The notes below the pieces were generated by a model, which saw nothing but the letters and a program-made list of their open reading frames with translations, was not told the DNA's origin and made no database searches. From an uncultured Odoribacter sp. (GTDB taxonomy: Bacteria; Bacteroidota; Bacteroidia; Bacteroidales; Marinifilaceae), in the NCBI GenBank assembly GCA_900544025.1, contig UQTM01000002.1:1-64000 (forward strand): DNA of 64,000 bases, given 5' to 3'. Numbering within the stretch: position 1 is the first letter of the stretch; every line of letters starts with the position of its first letter. This document shows positions 23,076 to 31,349 of the stretch, one piece after another. The position numbers and the translations under genes are program-made.

Positions 23076-24384
23076 CTTAGATCGTCTCTTTAAAAATGCG
23101 CTGCGGGACAGAAATTGCGAGCCTCCTCCCTATATATGGGAAAACATAGAGGCAAGCCTGTACCCTCGCCGCCGGAAACATATCTTCTGGTGGATACGCA
23201 GTGCTGCGGCCGTTGCTTTGCTGGCTGCGGCCGTATGGCTCTTACAGCTCCGTGATAAAGAAACGCAAGAAATACAATGGGTGAAGATATCGCCTCCCGA
23301 TGTCGAGCAGCTCACTATTCCGGATACGCCTGTTTTACCGATTACCGAAAATGTGGTAAAACAAGAACAATCAACCGGGCAACCGGTTGCCTCTGCTCCT
23401 TCCGGTTTCAGAAATCCCATTCCGGTTACTGCGATCCATTCGGAGCAGATCGATTCTAAAATAGAAACGGCTCCGGTACAGTTGTCCTTAAAAGTTCCCT
23501 CCGTTCGCCACGGCATTATTCCTTTGGTGAACGGACAAGCCCTGAAAAACAGCGCGGCCTATCAGGCGCTGTTAAAAGCAGAGGCACAGAGCCCGGGAAC
23601 AGAAGAGGAAGCAAAGGAAGAAAAAGAAAAACACTCAAGAAATCTGAAACTCGCTTTAAGCGGGCATGTTGCCCCTGTATATACTTCCGGAACTTATCAC
23701 ACCACTGCGACCAATGCCAGAGGCTATCAGTATTCGAACAGCCAGATAAGCGGCAAAATGAATGTAAGCGGCGGTTTGAAATTTTCCATTGCTGCCGATA
23801 AAAAATTATCTGTCCAGACCGGTCTTTTTTATAGCCGTATGGGACAGCACACCGACGAAAGAATATCGTCACACCCTCAGACGATGGCTTTTGCATCCAC
23901 AGCTTCCCAGGAAACTTACGACTATATCGTTACCCCGCTGGGAAATCTGAAAAGCCGTACCAAAGCCGTCGCCTACCGGAGCGAAGAAGCTGTATTGCTA
24001 AACAATAATAACAACAGCCGTACCTCCGATATCGAACAGGTATTCAATACGATAGAAGTTCCGATTGCTTTGCGTTACCGTTTTTTCGACCAAAAAGTAA
24101 GATTGTCGGTAGCCGGTGGATTCAGCGGCAATATTGTGGTCGATAACAAAGCATATCTAATCAAAGGGGACGAAAAAGAATATATCGGCAGTACAGAGGA
24201 TATCCGCCGCTTTAATTTAAGTACCGATTTAGGTATCGGTGTTGAATACCCGATTACCAAGGGGATTAAAATCATGTTAGAGCCGGGCTTCAAATATTAT
24301 TTACAATCTCTTAGCCGGAATTCTCAAATCGACTTTAAACCTTATATGTTTTCTTTATCGACAGGTATAGGCATCGAATTTTAA
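23065..24384 (+). CDS. Anti-sigma-like membrane protein with C-terminal beta-barrel-like domain
   Basis: 439-aa protein overlapping the ECF gene by 11 nt. Residues 1-38 are cytoplasmic-looking (LDRLFKNALRDRNCEPPPYIWENIE), like small Bacteroidetes ECF regulators. Residues 39-62 form one transmembrane helix. A Pro/Thr-rich linker follows to about residue 185. From about residue 190 the sequence has alternating strands (LKLALSGHVAPVY, KLSVQTGLFYSRMG, PIALRYRFFD, and the end MFSLSTGIGIEF), like an outer-membrane barrel. An inner-membrane helix followed by a barrel in one chain is topologically odd. No known function. Its stop abuts the convergent gene with no spacer. Confidence 0.7.
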   Translation: MSNNLDRLFKNALRDRNCEPPPYIWENIEASLYPRRRKHIFWWIRSAAAVALLAAAVWLLQLRDKETQEIQWVKISPPDVEQLTIPDTPVLPITENVVKQEQSTGQPVASAPSGFRNPIPVTAIHSEQIDSKIETAPVQLSLKVPSVRHGIIPLVNGQALKNSAAYQALLKAEAQSPGTEEEAKEEKEKHSRNLKLALSGHVAPVYTSGTYHTTATNARGYQYSNSQISGKMNVSGGLKFSIAADKKLSVQTGLFYSRMGQHTDERISSHPQTMAFASTASQETYDYIVTPLGNLKSRTKAVAYRSEEAVLLNNNNNSRTSDIEQVFNTIEVPIALRYRFFDQKVRLSVAGGFSGNIVVDNKAYLIKGDEKEYIGSTEDIRRFNLSTDLGIGVEYPITKGIKIMLEPGFKYYLQSLSRNSQIDFKPYMFSLSTGIGIEF

Positions 24385-24762
24385 TCAATATTCGGGACGC
24401 CGTAAAATTTCGCTGCCGATAATAGCCTGCCGGAGATTAAAGTGCCTTAACTCTTCGTTTTCCGATTCGGTATTCTCCTCCGGCACGGAAATAAATAAGG
24501 GCTGTTCTTCTGTTTCTTTATAGCTGTCTCCCGGCATAGACATTTCTTCCCTATTTTCTTGTGTCGAAGATTTGATCGCTATATCGGGATCGTTAAACCA
24601 TTCAACCGTTTCTTCCCTCTCCATTTCCGGTACGTATTCCCGGGGAATGTCCACAGGACTGTGAGAAGTTTTTTTCGTTCCCGATTTAATCATCCCGATG
24701 ATTCCTGCAACGACAACGACCAATAAAGAAATCCAATCGAAATCAGCTTTTACAATACCCAT
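24385..24762 (-). CDS. Small membrane-anchored protein of unknown function
   Basis: 125 aa. One N-terminal transmembrane segment (about residues 10-25, ISLLVVVVAGIIGMI) is followed by an acidic, Glu-rich, disordered-looking tail, and a short C-terminal FNLRQAIIGSEILRRPEY that may be the conserved part. I recognise no domain. Its stop codon touches the stop of the convergent barrel gene, and its ATG lies 8 nt from the -7 box of the divergent lipoprotein gene, so both ends are tightly packed. Confidence 0.65.
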   Translation of the reverse strand: MGIVKADFDWISLLVVVVAGIIGMIKSGTKKTSHSPVDIPREYVPEMEREETVEWFNDPDIAIKSSTQENREEMSMPGDSYKETEEQPLFISVPEENTESENEELRHFNLRQAIIGSEILRRPEY

Positions 24763-24769
24763 ATTTTAC

Positions 24770-24777
24770 TATCTTTG
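24770..24777 (+). promoter_or_regulatory. Putative -7 box of the Rieske-like lipoprotein gene
   Basis: TATCTTTG matches TAnnTTTG. It implies a leader of about 115 nt, unusually long for this window. Confidence 0.55.
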
Positions 24778-24807
24778 TGGCGAAGATTGTGCAACCGGGG
24801 AACGGAA

Positions 24808-24823
24808 ACCAATTTTAATTGGT
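24808..24823. repeat. Inverted repeat in the lipoprotein leader
   Basis: ACCAATT-TT-AATTGGT, 7-bp arms. In RNA the flanking CGG (24803-24805) and CCG (24828-24830) could extend the stem across a small internal loop. Confidence 0.5.
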
Positions 24824-24899
24824 CATACCGAGGAGTGCCTATCTAAGCCGGGTTTTATCTATGGCAAATATACCGATCACATTTACCTGATTACTACAT

Positions 24900-25370
24900 A
24901 TGAAGTCAAAAATAATATTTTTTTCTTTATTCCTTTTATCTTTAAACGGAATAATGAGTTGTGAAGAGAAATTACGGGACAAGCATATTATTCCTTTCGT
25001 TCCGGTAAATACCACGATTAAACTGAATCTGGGAGGAGAAAACGAATTGATGTGGAAAAATAATCCGAAATATTTTTCCATTTCGACCCCTAATGCAGAA
25101 TCGTTGGGCTATAAAGGGCATGGCATTGTAATCTTTACGGAAGATGCAAAAGAATTTCATTGTTTCGATGCAACTTGTACCAACTGTCCCGACTTAGAAT
25201 CTTATTTCACACAGAAAGATTTGAAAGGAAATATCGCCATCTGCCCCAAATGCGGAACGGAATTCAGCCTGTTGTACGGACAGCCTTTCGGCAACGATTC
25301 AAAGATATATCCCTTAAAAGAATACCCCATCAGAAGAAGTGGTGATCTTCTGATCGTTAGCTATAATTAA
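24900..25370 (+). CDS. Lipoprotein with Rieske-like fold and four cysteines
   Basis: 156-aa protein with a lipoprotein signal (lipobox IMSC, Cys21). The body resembles a Rieske domain: a first metal-loop-like segment HCFDATCTNCPDL (about residues 90-102) and a second CPKCGTEFSLLYGQP followed by IYPLKEYPI. In true Rieske proteins each loop has one Cys and one His; here the second loop is CxxC and the first offers three Cys, so a rubredoxin- or zinc-type Cys4 site is more likely than [2Fe-2S]. Function unknown. Preceded by a long possibly structured leader; purH follows after 128 nt with its own promoter. Confidence 0.7.
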   Translation: MKSKIIFFSLFLLSLNGIMSCEEKLRDKHIIPFVPVNTTIKLNLGGENELMWKNNPKYFSISTPNAESLGYKGHGIVIFTEDAKEFHCFDATCTNCPDLESYFTQKDLKGNIAICPKCGTEFSLLYGQPFGNDSKIYPLKEYPIRRSGDLLIVSYN

Positions 25371-25444
25371 CAGATGCGAATGGCATTTTTTATAAAAAAA
25401 TCACATCATCTGCGATTTTATATAAAATTTAATCTTCTTTTTTT

Positions 25445-25452
25445 TACCTTTG
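25445..25452 (+). promoter_or_regulatory. Putative -7 box of the purH-mre operon promoter
   Basis: TACCTTTG matches TAnnTTTG, 47 nt before the purH ATG. Confidence 0.55.
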
Positions 25453-25498
25453 CCACGAAATTAAGATTCACTTGAAAAAATATTAAATAAAAATCCGG

Positions 25499-27034
25499 AT
25501 GAAAAGAGCATTAATCAGTGTCTTCGACAAGACTGGTATTGTCGAGTTCGCCAAATCACTGGATTCTATGGGCTGGGAAATCATTTCGACTGGAGGAACT
25601 TCAAAAAAACTGAAAGAGGAAGGCATTAAAGTTCAGGATATTTCAGATTTAACCAAGTTTCCCGAATGTTTTGACGGTAGGGTTAAGACCTTGCACCCCA
25701 ATGTAGAAGGCGGTATATTAGCAATCAGAGATAACGACAATCATAAAGCACAAATGACCGAATTGGGGATAGAACCCATTGACATCGTCGTTTGTAACTT
25801 ATACCCTTTTAAACAGACTATTTTAAAACCCGGTGTATCTCACGAAGAGATCATCGAAAACATCGATATAGGCGGTCCCACGATGATTCGTGCGGCTGCA
25901 AAAAATTACAAATTCGTTACGGTGCTGACCGATCCGGAAGATTATGAACTGGTGATCGGTGAACTGAAAGCCCAGGGAGATACTTCTGCCGCCACCAAAG
26001 AAATGCTGGCAGCAAAAGTATTTATCCATACCTCCCATTACGATGCTTTGATAGCCGACTATTTTTCAAAGCGGCTGAATATTACGTATCCTAAAACCCT
26101 GACTTTAACTTTTGAAAAGAAACAGGATTTGAGATACGGTGAGAATCCTCACCAGGCAGCGGCTTTCTACACTTCCATTCAGGGAACGGAAGGCACTTTG
26201 ACGGCTGCGGTACAGTTACACGGCAAAGAACTTTCATACAATAATATCGGGGATACCGACGGAGCTTTGGAAACGTTAAAAGAATTCGACGAACCGACGA
26301 TCGTTGCTTCTAAACATGCCAATCCTTGCGGTGTGGGCAGTGCTGCCACTATCGCCGAAGCTTACCGGAAGGCTTACGAAGCCGACCCCGTTTCAATTTT
26401 CGGCGGAATCGTCGCTTCCAACCGCGAGATCGATGCGGAAACGGCCGGAGAAATGGCTAAGATTTTTCTGGAAGTGATCATCGCCCCGTCTTTTTCAAAA
26501 GAAGCTTTAGAAATTCTAACCAAAAAGAAAAATATCCGTTTACTACAATTGGAAAACACCGGCAAGAAAAACAAGTCTGCCAGCAAAGCCAAAACGGTAC
26601 TCGGCGGTTTACTGATACAGGATCTGGATACTCAACTATTGAATGAAGAAGATTTGAAAGTTGTCACGAAACGCCAGCCGACAGAAGCAGAAATGAAAGA
26701 TTTGCTTTTCGCCTGGAAAGTAGTGAAACATGCCAAATCGAACGGTATAGCCATTGCCAAAAATCTGACGACGACCGGAGTCGGACCGGGACAGGTAAGC
26801 CGTATCTGGGCTCTCGAAAATGCAATCCGCCAGGGCGGAGACCGCATACAAGGCAGTGTATTGGCCTCGGATGCATTCTTCCCTTTCTCCGATTGCGTGG
26901 AAGCTGCTCATCAGGCAGGTATTACAGCGATAATACAGCCGGGTGGTTCTGTCAGAGATCAGGAATCTATCGATGCTGCTGACAAATATGACATTGCGAT
27001 GATTTTTACGGGTATGAGACACTTCAAACATTAA
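25499..27034 (+). CDS. purH: Bifunctional AICAR formyltransferase/IMP cyclohydrolase
   Basis: 511-aa enzyme for the last two steps of purine synthesis, AICAR to FAICAR (10-formyl-THF donor) and then IMP. The N-terminal cyclohydrolase domain (about 1-190) begins MKRALISVFDKTGIVEFA and contains GGTSKKLKEEG and FDGRVKTLHPNV. The transformylase domain starts near LRYGENPHQAAAFY and includes SKHANPCGVGSA, whose Lys-His pair is catalytic, and ends GMRHFKH. mreB begins 8 nt later; purH heading the rod-shape genes is, as I recall, a common Bacteroidales order. Confidence 0.97.
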   Translation: MKRALISVFDKTGIVEFAKSLDSMGWEIISTGGTSKKLKEEGIKVQDISDLTKFPECFDGRVKTLHPNVEGGILAIRDNDNHKAQMTELGIEPIDIVVCNLYPFKQTILKPGVSHEEIIENIDIGGPTMIRAAAKNYKFVTVLTDPEDYELVIGELKAQGDTSAATKEMLAAKVFIHTSHYDALIADYFSKRLNITYPKTLTLTFEKKQDLRYGENPHQAAAFYTSIQGTEGTLTAAVQLHGKELSYNNIGDTDGALETLKEFDEPTIVASKHANPCGVGSAATIAEAYRKAYEADPVSIFGGIVASNREIDAETAGEMAKIFLEVIIAPSFSKEALEILTKKKNIRLLQLENTGKKNKSASKAKTVLGGLLIQDLDTQLLNEEDLKVVTKRQPTEAEMKDLLFAWKVVKHAKSNGIAIAKNLTTTGVGPGQVSRIWALENAIRQGGDRIQGSVLASDAFFPFSDCVEAAHQAGITAIIQPGGSVRDQESIDAADKYDIAMIFTGMRHFKH

Positions 27035-27042
27035 TTAGGAAT

Positions 27043-28065
27043 ATGGGATTATTTTCGTTTTTAACTCAAGATATAGCGGTTGACCTCGGAACAGCCAATA
27101 CAATTATCATTTGTAACGATAAAATGGTAGTCAATGAACCTTCTATCGTTGCAATCGACAGACGAACTGAAAAGGTGATCGCTATCGGGGAAAAAGCCCG
27201 GCAGATGCAGGGAAAAACCCACGATAACATCAAAACGATCCGTCCTTTGCGCGACGGAGTGATTGCCGACTTTAACGCAGCCGAACAAATGTTGCGCGGC
27301 ATGATCAAAATGGCGAGCGTAAACAGTAAATTTTTCTCGCCTTCCCTACGTATTGTCGTTTGTATTCCCTCGGGAAGTACTGAAGTAGAAGTACGTGCGG
27401 TACGCGACTCGTCGGAACATGCCGGAGGACGTGATGTGTATATGATTTACGAACCGATGGCTGCCGCCTTAGGCATTGGATTGGATGTCGAAGCTCCCGA
27501 AGGTAATATGATCGTGGATATAGGTGGTGGTACTACTGAAATCGCCGTTATTTCCTTAGGCGGTATAGTTAGCAACAAATCGATCCGCATTGCAGGGGAC
27601 GATTTGACCGACGACATTCAGGAATATATGCGCCATCAGCACAATATCAAAATCGGAGAACGTACGGCTGAGGAAATTAAGATTCATGTAGGCTCCGCGC
27701 TTTCGGAACTGGATGAACCGCCGGCCGATTTTATCGTTCAGGGTCCTAACCAAATGACCTCTTTGCCGGTGGAAGTTCCTGTATCCTATCAGGAAATCGC
27801 TCATTGCTTAGAGAAATCCATTTCTAAAATAGAGATTGCCATCCTGGGTGCTTTGGAACAAACTCCGCCCGAACTATATGCCGATATTGTAAATAAAGGT
27901 ATTTATCTGGCAGGTGGTGGCGCTTTGCTGAGAGGTCTCGACAAACGTTTGACCGATAAACTGAACATTCCGTTCCATATAGCGGAAGACCCGTTAAGGG
28001 CCGTTGCCAGAGGAACCGGAATCGCATTGAAAAATGTAGATAAATTCTCGTTCCTGATCCGATAA
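27043..28065 (+). CDS. mreB: Rod shape-determining protein MreB
   Basis: 340-aa bacterial actin that guides lateral-wall synthesis at the inner membrane. Actin-type phosphate loops are DLGTANTIIICNDK and IVDIGGGTTEIAVISLGG, and the adenosine loop is IYLAGGGALLRGLDK. Length and start (MGLFSFLTQDIAVDLG) are standard. It is the second gene of a run purH-mreB-mreC-mreD-mrdA-rodA in one direction with short gaps, which together encode the elongasome. Confidence 0.97.
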   Translation: MGLFSFLTQDIAVDLGTANTIIICNDKMVVNEPSIVAIDRRTEKVIAIGEKARQMQGKTHDNIKTIRPLRDGVIADFNAAEQMLRGMIKMASVNSKFFSPSLRIVVCIPSGSTEVEVRAVRDSSEHAGGRDVYMIYEPMAAALGIGLDVEAPEGNMIVDIGGGTTEIAVISLGGIVSNKSIRIAGDDLTDDIQEYMRHQHNIKIGERTAEEIKIHVGSALSELDEPPADFIVQGPNQMTSLPVEVPVSYQEIAHCLEKSISKIEIAILGALEQTPPELYADIVNKGIYLAGGGALLRGLDKRLTDKLNIPFHIAEDPLRAVARGTGIALKNVDKFSFLIR

Positions 28066-28089
28066 TATACCATGCAATAAATACAGGCT

Positions 28090-28923
28090 GTGAAAGAAAT
28101 TATAAAACTGATATTAAAATATCATTTTACTATAATTTTTATATTACTGGAAGCCGTATCCTTTTCTCTGATAGTTCAGCATAATAACTATCAGAGAACT
28201 GTTTTTTCCGGCCATACAGCGACTTTTTTCTGTTACATTTCCTCGACGATCTCGGATATCGATAATTATTTTTCGTTGAAAGAAACGAACGAAAAATTAG
28301 TTGCAGAGAATACAGATCTAAGAAATAGAATAGAAAATATAAAAAGTGCGTTAGACGGACAGGAAAATTATATTTGGGGAGAAGACTCTTCGTTTTTCGA
28401 TACGGATTATCGGTATCAAAGTGCCCGAATGGTTAATTCCAGTTTTAATAAAACCAAGAATTATATCACGTTGGATAAAGGCAGCAGCGATGGAGTCGCC
28501 AAAGAAATGGCGGTATGTTCGCGGGAAGGTGTTGTGGGAATCATTCAAAATACCAGCAGACATTATGCCAGGGTACTTCCTTTGGTGAATACGAATCTGC
28601 GGGTTTCCGCCAAGTTAAAGAAAAACGGTTATTACGGTTCTTTGCAATGGGACGGAAACGATTATCGCTATTCTTATCTGAACGACATACCTTTTCACGT
28701 AGATGTCGCACAGGGGGATACGATTGTGACGTCAGGCTTCTCCTCTATTTTCCCTGAGGGCGAATTGATAGGATTTGTCGAGACTGTAAACAAGGAAACT
28801 GCTAATTTTCTTACCATAAAAGTAAAATTAGCAGTCGATTTTAAGAAGATTTCAGATGTGTATGTGGTGGCTAACCTAAATAAGAGTGAGAAATTGGAAT
28901 TGGAGGAAATGACACATGACTAA
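28090..28923 (+). CDS. mreC: Rod shape-determining protein MreC
   Basis: 277-aa bitopic protein. One N-terminal transmembrane helix (about 9-30), a coiled-coil segment (LKETNEKLVAENTDLRNRIE, about 62-85) and the periplasmic beta domain with YITLDKGSSDGVAKEMAV and the second half GDTIVTSGFSSIFPEGELIG. It links MreB to PBP2 and RodA. The start codon is GTG at 28090, 24 nt after mreB; no ATG gives the expected N-terminus. Its end overlaps mreD by 8 nt. Confidence 0.95.
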   Translation: MKEIIKLILKYHFTIIFILLEAVSFSLIVQHNNYQRTVFSGHTATFFCYISSTISDIDNYFSLKETNEKLVAENTDLRNRIENIKSALDGQENYIWGEDSSFFDTDYRYQSARMVNSSFNKTKNYITLDKGSSDGVAKEMAVCSREGVVGIIQNTSRHYARVLPLVNTNLRVSAKLKKNGYYGSLQWDGNDYRYSYLNDIPFHVDVAQGDTIVTSGFSSIFPEGELIGFVETVNKETANFLTIKVKLAVDFKKISDVYVVANLNKSEKLELEEMTHD

Positions 28924-29422
28924 CGTAAAATTTTTCGTCAATCTGATCGCATTGCTGATTATTCAATTAGCTATATTGGATAATATACAGCTTCACTCCT
29001 ATGTGTATATCAATATTTATATTCTTGCTATATACATTTTGCCTTACCGCTTGAGCAAAGCGAGCATTTTACTGTTCGGTTTTTTCCTGGGGCTGTTTAT
29101 AGACCTGGCCAACAACACAATGGGAATACATGCCGCTGCCTCGACATTGATAGCGTATATTCGTCCCCGCCTGTTGATGCTGACCTCTAACCGGGAACAG
29201 ATCGACGACATCCAGGGAAAACAGAACATTAGCAATTTTGCCTGGTTTTTTAAATATGTTATCGTTTCGACCGCCGTATTCAATGTGGCATTGATTATGG
29301 CAGAAGCTTTCAGTTTCCATAATTTTTGGATTACGCTTGCGCGCATGGTGTGCAGTACCGTGGTTTCAGTGTTTTTCATCCTGCTTTATTATTTTATCGT
29401 GTTGAAGAAGAAGCAGAATTAA
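28916..29422 (+). CDS. mreD: Rod shape-determining protein MreD
   Basis: 168-aa polytopic inner-membrane protein with about five hydrophobic helices and little else. It is identified by position after mreC (8-nt overlap), size and features such as SKASILLFGFFLGLFIDL, a family-like motif. It is a partner of MreC in the elongasome. Followed by 58 nt and then mrdA. Confidence 0.9.
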   Translation: MTNVKFFVNLIALLIIQLAILDNIQLHSYVYINIYILAIYILPYRLSKASILLFGFFLGLFIDLANNTMGIHAAASTLIAYIRPRLLMLTSNREQIDDIQGKQNISNFAWFFKYVIVSTAVFNVALIMAEAFSFHNFWITLARMVCSTVVSVFFILLYYFIVLKKKQN

Positions 29423-29480
29423 CTGCATACGGGAATGCCCGGCGGTTTTCAGTTTTTCAGATCCTCAAACAGATCATGTT

Positions 29481-31337
29481 ATGAATAAGTATTCACACCG
29501 GAAAGCCGTTATTTCAGCAATCATTATTTGTGTTTGCTGCATTTATATTATTCGGTTATTTTATATGCAAGTGATCGACGATTCTTTTCAGGAAGAGGCG
29601 ATCCGTAATTCTCAGCGGGTAACGACACAATACCCGGCCAGAGGGTTGATTTTCGACCGGAACGGTAAATTGCTGGTCGAAAATCAGCCGGCTTACGATC
29701 TGATGGTTGTTCCTTTACAAGTGAAGCCATTCGATACGACGGAATTAATCACCATCCTGAATATCGATAAAGACATACTTGAAAAGAGCTTAAAAAAATG
29801 CCGCCGCTACTCTCCTTATAAAGCTTCTATCCTCATTTCCCAGATCACTGCGGACAAGTATGCTATTTTACAGGAAAAGCTCTACAAATATCCGGGATTT
29901 TTCATGCAAACCAGAACTTTACGTAAATACAACGTAAACCACTCGGCGGATGTCTTCGGATATATCGGGGAAGTAAGCCAGGCGCAAATCGATAAGGACA
30001 GCACGTATGCTTCCGGCGACTATGTCGGGATTAACGGCCTGGAAAGAAGTTATGAAAACACGCTCCGTGGAAAAAAAGGTGAAAAGATCATGCTGGTCGA
30101 TAATTACAACCGGATCAAAGGGTCCTACAAAAACGGAGAATACGACAAACCGGCTATCGTGGGAGATAATATCACAACAACCCTCGACATCGATTTGCAG
30201 GAATATGCCTATCACCTTATGAGGAATAAAAAAGGCGGTATTATTGCCATCGAACCTCAAACAGGAGAAATATTATTAAAAGTATCGAGCCCGGGGTATA
30301 ACCCGCAACTAATGATCGGATTGGAACGGGGACGGAATTATAAGAAATTAAGCGAAGACCCTAACCTTCCGCTTTTCGACCGTACGGTCAGTGCTACCTA
30401 TCCTCCCGGTTCTATTTTCAAAACCGTGGTAGGACTGATCGGGCTGGAGGAAGGAGTGATCGTTCCTCAAACCCGTTATGAATGTCACTTCGGTAATTAT
30501 TTCAACGGGCAGTTGATGAAATGCCACGGACATGAATCGCCTGTAGATCTGAAAGGGGGCATCAGAACTTCGTGTAATCCTTATTTTGTGAATGTTTTTC
30601 GCAGGACTTTGGAAAACAACCGATATGCCAGCGTCAGGGAAGCTTATGGCAAATGGCGGGAATATGTGATGTCGTTCGGCGTAGGACAAAAGCTGTGTCC
30701 CGATTTCTACAATGAAAAATCCGGGGATATACCTACCCAGCAAGCCTATGACAGGCAATTCCGCACCCAGGTCTGGTATTATACGTATTTCCGTTCCCTT
30801 GCCATCGGACAGGGAGAATTGATGCTGACCCCCATGCAAATGGCGAATATCGTTGCAGGGATTGCGAACCGGGGACATTACATCACGCCTCATATCGTGA
30901 GACGTACCGATGAAAACTACGAACAGTTGAACAAGCATGAAATTCCCATTCAGAAAAAACATTTCGAAATAATCGTCGATGCGATGGAAGAAGCGGTGAA
31001 GACAGGAACAGGGCGTGTGGCTGCCGTCGATTCGGTGATTGTGTGTGGAAAAACAGGAACCATACAAAATCCACATGGAGACGATCATTCGGCATTTTTC
31101 GCTTTTGCTCCCAAAGAAAATCCGAAAATCGCCATATTGGTTTACGTAGAAAACGGAGTTTGGGGTGCCAGGTATGCAGCTCCTATTGCCGGACTTTTAT
31201 TGGATAAGTATTTGCACGGAAAGATTCCGGAAGGGAAAAAGTCTCTTGAAAAGAGTATGCTCGAAGCCGACCTGATTCATTCCCCGGCCGTACGAAATGC
31301 CAATGGGACGGCAACGACAACAGAAGACGAAGAATAA
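29481..31337 (+). CDS. mrdA: Penicillin-binding protein 2
   Basis: 618-aa class B PBP, the transpeptidase of rod elongation. One N-terminal membrane helix (about 10-28) is followed by the dimerisation domain (RGLIFDRNGKLLVENQPAYDL) and the transpeptidase domain. The active-site motifs are all present: SIFK in YPPGSIFKTVV, SCN in RTSCNPYFVN and KTGT in CGKTGTIQNP. It works with RodA, encoded 12 nt downstream. The tail (about residues 585-618) is Glu/Thr-rich and probably disordered. Confidence 0.96.
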   Translation: MNKYSHRKAVISAIIICVCCIYIIRLFYMQVIDDSFQEEAIRNSQRVTTQYPARGLIFDRNGKLLVENQPAYDLMVVPLQVKPFDTTELITILNIDKDILEKSLKKCRRYSPYKASILISQITADKYAILQEKLYKYPGFFMQTRTLRKYNVNHSADVFGYIGEVSQAQIDKDSTYASGDYVGINGLERSYENTLRGKKGEKIMLVDNYNRIKGSYKNGEYDKPAIVGDNITTTLDIDLQEYAYHLMRNKKGGIIAIEPQTGEILLKVSSPGYNPQLMIGLERGRNYKKLSEDPNLPLFDRTVSATYPPGSIFKTVVGLIGLEEGVIVPQTRYECHFGNYFNGQLMKCHGHESPVDLKGGIRTSCNPYFVNVFRRTLENNRYASVREAYGKWREYVMSFGVGQKLCPDFYNEKSGDIPTQQAYDRQFRTQVWYYTYFRSLAIGQGELMLTPMQMANIVAGIANRGHYITPHIVRRTDENYEQLNKHEIPIQKKHFEIIVDAMEEAVKTGTGRVAAVDSVIVCGKTGTIQNPHGDDHSAFFAFAPKENPKIAILVYVENGVWGARYAAPIAGLLLDKYLHGKIPEGKKSLEKSMLEADLIHSPAVRNANGTATTTEDEE

Positions 31338-31349
31338 AAACCACGCGCT

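Noticed and set aside
24811..24823. AATTTTAATTGGT also occurring at 58801-58813
   Set aside because: Low-complexity AT-rich 13-mer; two chance occurrences are plausible in intergenic DNA of this composition and no other feature is shared.
24698..24964. 88-aa plus-strand ORF across the promoter of the Rieske-like lipoprotein
   Set aside because: It overlaps the small membrane gene, the promoter and the lipoprotein start in another frame, with no family resemblance.
30348..31088. 246-aa ORF antisense to mrdA
   Set aside because: It lies entirely inside the PBP2 gene, whose motifs are fully intact; the antisense protein has no recognisable domain.
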